From the NCBI GenBank assembly GCA_963703895.1, contig CAVPFX010000002.1, forward strand, positions 496,001-560,000: 64,000 bases of DNA, in the 5' to 3' direction. Below, in pieces: positions 43,615 through 53,946 of this stretch; positions within the stretch are counted from its first letter, which is position 1; each line of letters begins with the position of its first letter. The DNA is from VRUE01 sp963703895 (GTDB taxonomy: Bacteria; Actinomycetota; Thermoleophilia; Solirubrobacterales; 70-9). The notes beneath the pieces are model-generated. The model searched no databases. It had not been told where the DNA came from and was given only the letters and a program-made list of their open reading frames with translations. Position numbers and translations under genes: made by a program.

Positions 43615-44484
43615 CTAGAAAATAGTCGCGATCACTTTCTCCGTGCCACGGATGAGATCCTCAACCTCTTCGGCCGTCGGGTTGCGTTCCCCGTCGTGGC
43701 CGCAGAGATTGCGAATGTCGCCCATGCGTTGAACGAAGCGCCATTGAGCCAGGTCATAAACCTTCGCCTCCTTGAGCGCATCATTGAGGCTTCCAATCTG
43801 CGACTTCTTGCGGAAGGTGACTTCGTGATTGGCAATGACTCGCTTCAAGTGCCGCTCCAAGACGACGCCAGCGACCACGCCTGCTGAGCGCAGATGCTTG
43901 GCCGTCAAGAGCTCACTGGCCGTCGCCAGCTCGTCGTCGAGCAGAGTGCTCTCCAGCGTGCCTCGAATATCAACAAGAGCAGAGTCCAGTCGGTCTTGCG
44001 CAGACGCCAAGATGTTGATCTGATTGCGAAGCTTGGCTAGGGCTGATGCAGTGGAATCGAAAACAGGTTCCCGATCCCACCCCCGTGTGACTACCGTGCC
44101 GTGGACATACTCGCTAATCGTGTATGTGACCCAGTCTAGCTCTTTGGGTGTTTTCTGGGGTCGATAGAGTTCACAGAACTCCTGATAGCGATCAGGGAGC
44201 AGCTGCTCAACAACTCGTAGTGCTTGCGAGTACCAAGGTTGATAATCCTCGCCAAAGGGGGTTTCCAGGATCTTTTTTACTATCTCCTTGCGCTGCTTGG
44301 CTTTATCTCCCCTCTGTTTGGAGCTTGCGCTTTTCTTGGATTTAGAGGCACTTTCCTGGCCTCGATCTTCAAGTTGCTTCTGAAGCTCGGAGCTAGACCG
44401 GATCCGCTCTCGCCAATCAATCGCTTTGCCCTGCTGGACCAGTTCATCAAGCTGGTCCGCGATGATCTGATGCTGGTCTGGCAA
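43615..44484 (-). CDS. HEPN-like helical protein with RNxxGH motif
   Basis: 289 aa. The N-terminal coiled coil with a Lys/Ser-rich low-complexity stretch (about 35-70) is followed by a helical C-terminal domain ending in GDIRNLCGHDGERNPTAEE (near residue 257), an R-x4-H motif as in HEPN RNases. Lower GC than neighbouring genes. Convergent with the SEC-C nuclease-like gene. HEPN families include many toxins and antiphage effectors, so an RNase effector is plausible; no partner antitoxin is seen. Confidence 0.6.
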   Translation of the reverse strand: MPDQHQIIADQLDELVQQGKAIDWRERIRSSSELQKQLEDRGQESASKSKKSASSKQRGDKAKQRKEIVKKILETPFGEDYQPWYSQALRVVEQLLPDRYQEFCELYRPQKTPKELDWVTYTISEYVHGTVVTRGWDREPVFDSTASALAKLRNQINILASAQDRLDSALVDIRGTLESTLLDDELATASELLTAKHLRSAGVVAGVVLERHLKRVIANHEVTFRKKSQIGSLNDALKEAKVYDLAQWRFVQRMGDIRNLCGHDGERNPTAEEVEDLIRGTEKVIATIF

Positions 44485-44630
44485 TGCCCTCTTTCCTTCT
44501 CAATTCTGAGTCGAGAACTGATACCCCCAGCGTGGAGTGTAGGTGCTTCCGGAGCCCCAACCGCAATGTTGTTTGGAAAGCCGGGCGCGTCTCGAGCGGA
44601 CGCGGCTGACGGGCTGAGCCCCAGCGGCGG

Positions 44631-45164
44631 TCAAGACGCCGGCAGGTAGGTGAGGAGGACCACGCCGGAGTCGAACCGCTTTATGTCCTCGAGCTGCATC
44701 CGGACGGTTCCCCTGTCGCCGAGCACGTGGACGTTTCCCTCTCCCCAGACGAGTGGGTTCAGGTAGATCTCGTACTCGTCGATCAGGCCCTTCTCGGCGA
44801 GGGCGTAGGCGAACTCGCCGCTGCCGTGCATGAAGAGGTCGCCGTCGACCTCGTCCTTCAGCTTCGGGATCGAGTCCTCGAGGTCCCCCTCGAGCAGGGT
44901 CGCGTTCCACTCGAGCTCGCCGGACAGGGTGTTGGAGCCCACGTGCTTCGGCATCGCGTTGACCATGTCCGCCCATTTGCCCGATTTGCTCGGCCAATAT
45001 CCCGCCAGGCCCTCGTAGGTCTTGCGGCCGAGCACCAGCCCGCTGGATGCTGCCTGGCGCTCGAACGAGTGCTCGCCGTGGTCTCCATCCGCTTGCACCC
45101 ACTCGCCGACCGGGTCGATGACGCCGTCGATGGTGGCCTGTGTTGTCGCGATCAGCTTTCCCAT
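44631..45164 (-). CDS. Third RibD C-terminal/DHFR-like protein
   Basis: 177 aa: MGKLIATTQATIDGVIDPVGEW, LVLGRKTYEGLAGYW and LIDEYEIYLNPLVWGEGNVH identify a RibD_C reductase. It is preceded by a sharp ECF-type promoter (45217-45243), suggesting regulation by the ECF42 factor encoded 11 kb away. Reaction unknown; NADPH dependence is expected of the fold. Confidence 0.87.
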   Translation of the reverse strand: MGKLIATTQATIDGVIDPVGEWVQADGDHGEHSFERQAASSGLVLGRKTYEGLAGYWPSKSGKWADMVNAMPKHVGSNTLSGELEWNATLLEGDLEDSIPKLKDEVDGDLFMHGSGEFAYALAEKGLIDEYEIYLNPLVWGEGNVHVLGDRGTVRMQLEDIKRFDSGVVLLTYLPAS

Positions 45165-45216
45165 CTCGATTCTCCTTCGGTCGCGGGGAGCTTCCCTGAG
45201 TCCCCTCTACCCATGA

Positions 45217-45243
45217 GACGAATGGGGACACGCGGATTCGACA
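45217..45243 (-). promoter_or_regulatory. Candidate ECF42-type promoter of the RibD-like gene
   Basis: On the minus strand TGTCGA (45238-45243), exactly 17 bases, CGTC (45217-45220), then the start codon 53 bases further. Same spacing as the other two sites. It lies just inside the gap after the SDR gene, so it can drive 44631-45164 independently of read-through. Confidence 0.68.
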
Positions 45244-45251
45244 TTGGATTC

Positions 45252-46019
45252 TTATTTCTGTTGGTTGAGCCACTTCTCGTAGGTGGGGCCGGCGAGCTTG
45301 GCCAGCGGGCCGGGGAGGACGGCTCCGGCCGGGTAGAGGCCTTCCGGGTCGTCGAAGAACTCCCCGGCTTCGATGCGCGGGCCGTTGCCGCGTTGGGTGG
45401 CGAGGAGCTTCGCTGCCTCGAGCAGGTTCTCCTCGCGGGGCCCGGCCACTTCGGCGATCGGGTTGCCAAGGGGTGCGGAATCCGCCTCCTCGACGAGGTC
45501 GGCGAGCGCCTCGGCGACGCTGCGGGCGGCGACGAGCTGGGTGCGCATCGGGGGCAGGTAGGCGGTGTCGCCCTGGGTCGTCCACTTGACCAGTTCCGCG
45601 ACGAACTCGTGGAACTGGGCGGCGCGCAGGATGCGGGCGGGAACGGGCCCGTTGAGGTGGGCTCTCTCCTGGGCCACCTTGGCGGCGTTGTAGCCGGTGT
45701 TGAAGTGGTCGGTGCCGACGATCGAGACGACGAGGATGCCCTCGACGCCGTGCTCGGCGCCGGCCTGCTGCAGGTTGCGCGCCGCGGTCGTGAAGAACTC
45801 GGTTGCTTCCGCCTGGTCGGGGGAGGGGCCGGTGGCGGCGTCGACGATCAGGTCGACTCCCTCCAGCGCGGCCGCGAGACCCTCGCCGGTGATCACGTCA
45901 ACGCCCTCGCCACGCGAGATCGGCACCACCTCGTGCCCGCGCTCGCGCAGGATCTCGACGGTGGGGCGGCCGAGGCGGCCGGTCGCACCGGCGACCGCGA
46001 TCTTCTTCTCTCTTGCCAT
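45252..46019 (-). CDS. NAD(P)-binding SDR/NmrA-like protein
   Basis: 255 aa. Rossmann motif AVAGATGRLGRPTVEILRERGHEV at the N-terminus; atypical SDR (NmrA/epimerase-like) lacking a clear Tyr-x3-Lys pair. Encoded divergently from the ECF41 sigma factor; ECF41 factors are commonly next to oxidoreductase or epimerase genes, so this is the likely target of that sigma factor. ATG 46019. Confidence 0.85.
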   Translation of the reverse strand: MAREKKIAVAGATGRLGRPTVEILRERGHEVVPISRGEGVDVITGEGLAAALEGVDLIVDAATGPSPDQAEATEFFTTAARNLQQAGAEHGVEGILVVSIVGTDHFNTGYNAAKVAQERAHLNGPVPARILRAAQFHEFVAELVKWTTQGDTAYLPPMRTQLVAARSVAEALADLVEEADSAPLGNPIAEVAGPREENLLEAAKLLATQRGNGPRIEAGEFFDDPEGLYPAGAVLPGPLAKLAGPTYEKWLNQQK

Positions 46020-46102
46020 GGTTGCTTTCCTTTCAATCTGGGCCGCCGCTGAGTCGGCCTTTTTTCTGGTCTCATGGGTATGACGGAGCTGAGGGCAGAG
46101 AT

Positions 46103-47005
46103 GTGACCGAGTTGGAACAGCAGGATCTGGCGAGGCGGTTCGAGCAGAGCCGCAGCCGCCTCTGGGCGGTCGCTTTTCGCATGCTCGGCGCCAGCGGCGA
46201 AGCGGAGGAGGCGGTGCAGGAGGCCTGGTTGCGGCTGGCTCGGAGCGACGCGGAGGAGATCGAGAACCTGTCGAGTTGGTTGACGACCGTGGTCGCGCGG
46301 ATCTGCCTCGACATGTTGCGCGCTCGCAAGGCTCGCCAGGAGGAGCCGCTCGGCCCCCACGTGCCCGACCCGATCGTCAGCCCGATTGAGGGTGGCGACC
46401 CAGAGCACGAGGCCCTCGTCGCCGACTCGGTCGGCCTGGCGATGCTCGGCGTGCTCGAGACCCTCAGCCCGGAGGAGCGCGTCGCCTTCGTCCTGCACGA
46501 CATGTTCTCGGTTCCCTTCGAGCAAGTGGCCGATCTGCTCGACCGCTCGCCGGTCGCCGCGAGAAAGGCCGCCAGCCGTGCCCGCAAGCGGGTCGATGCC
46601 GAACCGACGGCGCCCGACGTCGACCTCGATCGCCAGCGAGAGGTCGTCGAGGCCTTCTTCGAGGCTTCCCGTGAGGGCGACTTCGATGCGCTTGTCGAAG
46701 TCCTTCACCCCGAAGTCGTCCTCCGCTCGGACGGCGGCGCGGCCCGCCCCTCGGCCAACCATGTGATTCGCGGCGCGGTCGAGGTCGCCGGCCGTGCGCA
46801 GACCTTCGCTCACCTCGCACCGTTCGTTCACCCCGTCCTCGTCAACGGCGTCCCGGGGGTCCTCGTCGCTCCCCAGGGCAGACCGTTCTCAGTGCTGGCC
46901 TTCACCGTCGCCGGCGGCAGGATCGTTGCCATCGACGCCCTCGCCGACCCGGCCCGCCTCGAGCGCCTCGACGAGCTCACACGTCTAATCAAACGAGCTA
47001 CCTAG
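46103..47005 (+). CDS. ECF41-group (SigJ-type) sigma factor with SnoaL-like C-terminus
   Basis: 300 aa: sigma2 (LWAVAFRMLGASGEAEEAVQEAWLRLAR), sigma4 (LETLSPEERVAFVLHDMFSVPFEQVADLL) and a ~110-aa SnoaL/NTF2-like extension (VEAFFEASREGDFDALVEVLHPEVVLRSDGG), the defining ECF41 layout. The extension autoregulates activity in place of an anti-sigma factor. GTG 46103 after gagggcagag. Confidence 0.92.
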   Translation: MTELEQQDLARRFEQSRSRLWAVAFRMLGASGEAEEAVQEAWLRLARSDAEEIENLSSWLTTVVARICLDMLRARKARQEEPLGPHVPDPIVSPIEGGDPEHEALVADSVGLAMLGVLETLSPEERVAFVLHDMFSVPFEQVADLLDRSPVAARKAASRARKRVDAEPTAPDVDLDRQREVVEAFFEASREGDFDALVEVLHPEVVLRSDGGAARPSANHVIRGAVEVAGRAQTFAHLAPFVHPVLVNGVPGVLVAPQGRPFSVLAFTVAGGRIVAIDALADPARLERLDELTRLIKRAT

Positions 47006-47034
47006 TGGCAACCGAGACGCTCTAAGCTCGATTG

Positions 47035-47682
47035 ATGGCAGCGATGACAGCGCTTCGGCTTCGGTTCGGTGGGTCATCCTGCTGGGTGTTGATCGGGGCG
47101 ACGCTCGCGCTGGCAATCGCGGTGCTCGTGCCGGCGAGGGCGGATGCCTTTGGCGCCTTCGCCAACGGTGTGCTCACGGTTAATGGCGGCGAGGGGAAAA
47201 TCGTCCCTCGCTGTGCGAGCGACGGCGAGATCACCGTCAGCGGCGCTTTCGTCGACAACGGCCCTGTCTACTGCCGTGACTTGAGGCGAATCGAGGCTTC
47301 TTCGTCCGTGTCCACCCTCTTCGACTTCTCGCAACTGCCCGACGATCTCGGCGGCGGCCAGGGCCCGATCGAGATCCACGCCATCTCCACGGTGAGCGAT
47401 CCGACCGAATTCTCCAGCGACAAGTTCATCGGGGCTCCGGGCCACATCAACATCTTCGACGGGGGGCTTGGCTTCGACTCCATCGCCGGCGGCAACCTCA
47501 ACGACAGCCTTAGTGGCGGCGCGGACAGCGACAAGATCGACGGCGGGCGCGGAAACGACATTCTTTACGGTGGCACTGGGGCGGACAAGCTGCTCGGTGG
47601 GCTCGGCCGCGACACCCTGAAGGGCGGCAGCGGCAACGACAAGCTGGTCGGCGGCCCCGGCAGGGACATCGAAAAGCAGTAG
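47035..47682 (+). CDS. Exported RTX calcium-binding-repeat protein
   Basis: 215 aa. Signal segment (SSCWVLIGATLALAIAVLVPARADA) then a beta-rich region and, from about residue 140, five GGxGxD nonapeptide-like repeats (GGLGFDSIAGG, GGRGNDILYGG, GGLGRDTLKGG, GGSGNDKLVGG). Calcium-binding parallel beta-roll, secreted. ATG 47035 chosen over TTG 47032. No T1SS genes nearby. Confidence 0.83.
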   Translation: MAAMTALRLRFGGSSCWVLIGATLALAIAVLVPARADAFGAFANGVLTVNGGEGKIVPRCASDGEITVSGAFVDNGPVYCRDLRRIEASSSVSTLFDFSQLPDDLGGGQGPIEIHAISTVSDPTEFSSDKFIGAPGHINIFDGGLGFDSIAGGNLNDSLSGGADSDKIDGGRGNDILYGGTGADKLLGGLGRDTLKGGSGNDKLVGGPGRDIEKQ

Positions 47683-47688
47683 CGCGGC

Positions 47689-48276
47689 ATGCGGTTCACG
47701 CGTTTGGAGCTGGAGGAGTTCCGCGGCCATGAGGTCGACGACCTCGTCGGGTCGGGCCTGAGGCTGCTGTTCGTCGGCATCAACCCGGGCCTGTGGACCG
47801 CGGCGGTCAAAACCCACTTCGCGCATCCCACCAACCGCTTCTACCCGGCGCTGGCCGCGGCCGGCATCACCGACTACGAGGTCGATCGAGTCGCCGGGAT
47901 GACCGCTGCCGACCGCGCCCATCTCGTCGCGCGGGGCGTAGGGATCACCAACCTCGTGCGGCGCGCCACCGCGCGCGCATCTGAGCTCTCGCCAGAAGAG
48001 CTGCGCGAGGGCGGCGAGCGGCTGCAGCGGTTCGTCGCCGAGCACCGGCCGGCGGTCGTCGCGATCGCCGGCATCACCGCCTACCGCGACGCCTTCGGCG
48101 AGCGCGGCGCGGCTCTGGGTCGCCAGCCGGACACGCTCGATAGCGCCGCCCGCTGGTCCGGCGCGGCGCTCTGGGTGGTCCCCAATCCAAGCGGGCTCAA
48201 CGCTCACGAGACGGTTGCGACGCTCGCTGCTGCCTATGCGGTGCCTGCCGCTGAGGCCGGTGTCATCGCTCGTTGA
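47689..48276 (+). CDS. mug: G:T/U mismatch-specific DNA glycosylase (Mug/TDG family)
   Basis: 195 aa. UDG family 2 motifs: LLFVGINPGLW (motif 1, with the catalytic-position Asn) and VPNPSGLNAH (motif 2). It excises U or T from mismatches with G arising by cytosine deamination. It stands 6 bases after the RTX gene but unrelated to it. In this window it complements the Vsr protein as a second mismatch-repair activity for deaminated methylcytosine. Confidence 0.92.
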   Translation: MRFTRLELEEFRGHEVDDLVGSGLRLLFVGINPGLWTAAVKTHFAHPTNRFYPALAAAGITDYEVDRVAGMTAADRAHLVARGVGITNLVRRATARASELSPEELREGGERLQRFVAEHRPAVVAIAGITAYRDAFGERGAALGRQPDTLDSAARWSGAALWVVPNPSGLNAHETVATLAAAYAVPAAEAGVIAR

Positions 48277-48292
48277 CGCCGTGGCGGCGGCT

Positions 48293-49553
48293 TTAGGCCG
48301 TGAGCCGGACCGGGAGCGTCTTGAGCTGGTTGAGGAAGGCCGACTCGACGAAGGTTGGCTTGCCGTCGAGAGTCATATCCGGGTAGCGGGCGAGGGTCTC
48401 CTCGAGGAGGATCTTCAGCTCGAGCCGGGCCAGCGCCGTGCCGAGGCAGAAGTGGCGGCCGCCGGCGCCGAAAGCCTGGTGCTCCGGGTTGCGGTGGACG
48501 TCGAAGCGGTCGGGGTCCTCGTAGCGGCTGGCATCGCGATTCGAGGACGCGTACCACATCACTACCTTCTCGCCCTGCTTTATCTCCTGGCCGTTGAGAA
48601 CGGTGTCTTTGGTCGCGGTGCGGCGGAAATGGGCGAAGGCGGGGAACATCCGCAGCGACTCCTCGACCACGCTGGGGATCAAGGCTGGGTCGTCGAGGAC
48701 GAGCTGGAGCTGGCCGGGATCTTCCAGAAGCGCTCGCATGCCGCTGCAGTAGGTCGCCTTGGTGCTGTCGTTGCCGGCGGCGACGAGGAGGAAGAAGCCC
48801 ATCACGATCTCGTGCTCCTCGAGTCGTCTCGCCTTCGACCTCGGCGTTGACGAGGACCGTGGTGAGATCGTCGGTCGGGTTCTCGCGTCGCTCGGCGATC
48901 ATCGTGCTGCAGCGGGCGAAGATCTCGGTGACCGCTTTCTGGATCACGGCTTCGATGCTGTCGGCGCCTTCCGGACTGTAGTCCGGGTCGCTCGCTGCCA
49001 GGGCCATGTTCATCAACTCTGCCCAGGCCGCGTCGTCGCGCTCTGGGATCCCCATGAAGCTGCCGATCACCCGCGAGACCGCGGGCTGGGCGACGTCGGT
49101 GACGAGGTCGCAGCTCTCGCGGCCCTCGAGGCGGTCGAGCACGTCGACGACGATCTTGCGGATCGACTCCTCGTGGGCGGCGATTCGCTTCGGCGTGAAG
49201 CCGGCCTGGAAGAGGGCCTTGAGGCGGTCGTGCTTGGGCGGGTCCATGCCGATGAACATCGCCCGCGCCAGCTCGATCGGGAAGACCTCGTCGATCGCGA
49301 CGACGCCGCCGAGTTCGGAGGAGTAGGTCTCCCAATCGCGGCTGACCGCGTGGACGTCATCGGCGGTCGTTACCGACCAGAAGCCCGCCGCCTCCGGCAG
49401 CTCGGTGACTTCAGACGTCCAGTGAACCGGGCAGCGCCCGCGCATCTGCTCGAACAGAGCCTGGGGTGGACCGTCGACCCAGTGCTCCCGCTCGAGCACG
49501 AGCTCGTCCTCGAGGGCCCGTGCTGCCTTCGCGCTCTTCGCCTGGTCAGCCAC
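48293..49553 (-). CDS. Cytochrome P450, interrupted by a one-base insertion
   Basis: The N-terminal frame (GTG 49553) and C-terminal frame (from about 48825) join to a 419-aa P450: I-helix FFLLVAAGNDSTK, ExxR in VVEESLR, heme loop FGAGGRHFCLG with the Cys thiolate ligand. A single extra base near 48824 restores EVEGE to LEEHEIVMGFF. Soluble bacterial class; substrate unknown and no dedicated ferredoxin gene adjacent. An inverted repeat lies immediately upstream (49567-49584). Confidence 0.85.
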
Positions 49554-49566
49554 CGTCCCGGATACT

Positions 49567-49584
49567 ACTGGCTGGCTGGCCAGT
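49567..49584. promoter_or_regulatory. 18-bp palindrome between P450 and AraC genes
   Basis: ACTGGC-N6-GCCAGT, perfect 6-bp arms, 14 bases upstream of the P450 GTG and 37 bases before the divergent AraC start. Looks like a TetR-style or dimer operator controlling the P450; the binding protein is unknown. Confidence 0.5.
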
Positions 49585-49620
49585 TTTGGCGGCGTTTGTT
49601 TGATTCCTACACTTGGCCCT

Positions 49621-50061
49621 GTGACGCCGGAGGAGATCGACAACCTCGCGCACCTGCGCCGCGCTCGGGATCTAATAGATCGCGAGTACGCGCGGCCACT
49701 CGACGTCGCCGCGCTCGCCCGCACCGCGCTGATGTCGAGCGCGCACTTCTCGCGACAGTTCCGCGCGACCTACGGGGAGACGCCCTACGGGTACCTGATG
49801 ACGCGGCGAATCGAGCGGGCGAAGGCGCTGCTGCGTCGCGGCGACATCTCGGTGACCGAGGTCTGCATGGAGGTCGGGTGTACGTCGCTCGGCTCGTTCA
49901 GCACCCGCTTCACGCAGCTGGTGGGGGAGACGCCGACGGCCTACCGGGCCCGCGACCACGGCGCGCTTGCGGGCGTGCCGGGCTGCATCGCCAAGGACCT
50001 CACCCGTCCGAGCCGCGAACCGAGCAGGATTGGACAAACGCCCGTGGCCCTGGCTCCCTAG
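49621..50061 (+). CDS. AraC-family regulator (DNA-binding part only)
   Basis: 146 aa. Two helix-turn-helix motifs of AraC: DVAALARTALMSSAHFSRQFRATYG and ISVTEVCMEVGCTSLGSFSTRFTQLVG. No N-terminal effector domain, so an unusually short stand-alone regulator. GTG 49621. Precedes VOC and UvrA-like genes by 10 bases and 424 bases respectively, apparently an operon that it may activate. Confidence 0.88.
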   Translation: MTPEEIDNLAHLRRARDLIDREYARPLDVAALARTALMSSAHFSRQFRATYGETPYGYLMTRRIERAKALLRRGDISVTEVCMEVGCTSLGSFSTRFTQLVGETPTAYRARDHGALAGVPGCIAKDLTRPSREPSRIGQTPVALAP

Positions 50062-50071
50062 CCTTGCCGGC

Positions 50072-50479
50072 ATGAACCTCACACTCTCCCAATGCTTCGT
50101 TCTAGTCCATGACCCCGACTCGGCACTTGCCTTCTACCGCGACGCGCTCGGCCTCGAGCTGCGCAACGACGTCGCCAAAGGCGAGTTCCGCTGGATCACC
50201 GTCGGTGCTGGCTCCCAACCCGGCGTCGCGATCGTCCTCACCAACTACCTGAACGGCAGCCCCGCGGACCAGGACGCGCTCGCCGCCCTGATCGCCAAGG
50301 GCGCTCTCAACGGCGTCCACTTCCACAGCGACGATCTCGACGCCAGCTTCGAGAAGGTCGACGCCTCGGGCGCCGAGATCGTGCAGGAGCCGACCGACCA
50401 GCCCTGGGGCACGCGGGACTTCGCCGTGCGCGATCCCTCCGGCAACCTGGTGCGCATCGACCAGCCACCCGCCGCCTAG
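50072..50479 (+). CDS. VOC superfamily protein (bleomycin-resistance/glyoxalase-like)
   Basis: 135 aa: two VOC modules, LSQCFVLVHDPDSALAFYRDALGLEL and GVHFHSDDLDASFEKVDASGAE, then RDFAVRDPSGNLVRIDQ. Members include antibiotic-sequestering dimers. The AraC-VOC-UvrA-like order is a common actinobacterial arrangement associated with drug resistance; the ligand is unknown. ATG 50072. Confidence 0.88.
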   Translation: MNLTLSQCFVLVHDPDSALAFYRDALGLELRNDVAKGEFRWITVGAGSQPGVAIVLTNYLNGSPADQDALAALIAKGALNGVHFHSDDLDASFEKVDASGAEIVQEPTDQPWGTRDFAVRDPSGNLVRIDQPPAA

Positions 50480-50485
50480 AGCCAA

Positions 50486-52862
<2,377 letters not shown>

Positions 52863-52866
<4 letters not shown>

Positions 52867-53843
52867 TCCCCCATCTACATCAGCGCTTCCCGGCTCTCGC
52901 CGAGACTCTGCCGCATCTGGAGCTGTCCGAGCGCCCGACGCCGGTCCGCGAGCTAGATGGGCTCGGCGTCTGGGTGAAGGAAGACGGTGCCTTCGGCTCG
53001 GGCGGCTGGGGCGGCAACAAGGTGCGCAAGCTGGAGTGGCTGATTCCCGATGCCAAGCGCCGCGGCCGGCGTTCGATCCTCACCTTCGGTGGCCTCGGCA
53101 CCAACTGGGGGCTGGCGACCGCGCTCTACGCCCGCGAACACGGCCTCGAGACGGCGCTGGCACTTGTCGACCAGCCGATCGACGATCACGTCAGGGCCCA
53201 GCTCGCCCGGCTCGAGGCTTCGGGCGCGCGCATCCACCGCACCCACACGAAGGCGCGCACCGTGGCGATGCTGCCCTGGCTGCTCGCCCGCAACGCCCGC
53301 GGTGGCCGCCCGCCATATCTGTTGCCGGCCGGCGGCTCCTCTCCGCTCGGGGCGCTCGGCTACGTCGAGGCGGCATTGGAGATCGCCGCCCAGGTCGAGG
53401 ACGGCTCGCTGCCGGAGCCGGCACAGGTCGTCGTCCCGGTCGGCACCGGCGGCACCGCGGCCGGCCTGGCGCTCGGCTTCCAGATTGCCGGCCTGCCGAC
53501 CCGCGTGGTCGGGGTCGTGGTCAACGACCAGCTCCGCCTTGACGTACCGGTGCTCGTCCGCCTCGCCCGCCGCACCGCCGCGTTGCTGGAGCGGCGTGGA
53601 GCGCGCCTCGGCCAGCTCCGGCTCGAGCCGGGCATGCTCGACCTGACCCGCGACCAGATCGGAGCGGGCTATGGCCACCCGACCGAGGCTGCTGAGCGTG
53701 CCGCCGCCCTCGCCGCCGAGGAGCGGCTCTCGCTCGATCCCGTCTACACCGCGAAGGCGACGGCCGGCCTGCTGGCGCTGCGCGAGGAGGGCCGCCTTGG
53801 CAAACCGGTGCTGTTCGTTCATACCGACGGGCCGCGTCAATAG
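52863..53843 (+). CDS. PLP-dependent enzyme of the ACC deaminase/D-cysteine desulfhydrase family
   Basis: 326 aa. Fold type II with PLP Lys in GGNKVRKLEW (residue about 60) and the phosphate loop PVGTGGTAAGLALG. Members deaminate ACC or cleave D-cysteine to pyruvate, H2S and ammonia; sequence does not choose between them. GTG start overlaps the UvrA-like stop (GTGA), so translation is coupled. Confidence 0.87.
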
Positions 53844-53946
53844 GCGATCCGCCCCGCGCTGCCCTTGGTGAGCGTTCGTTGGCGGCCGATGGTGCCGTCG
53901 AAGCCTTCTCAAGTACCGATTCAGATACCCCCCTTACACTTGGACT

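Noticed and set aside
48234..49724. Long single open frame spanning the P450 on the minus strand
   Set aside because: Its C-terminal part is out-of-frame shadow of the real heme-binding half and its N-terminal part precedes the GTG start.
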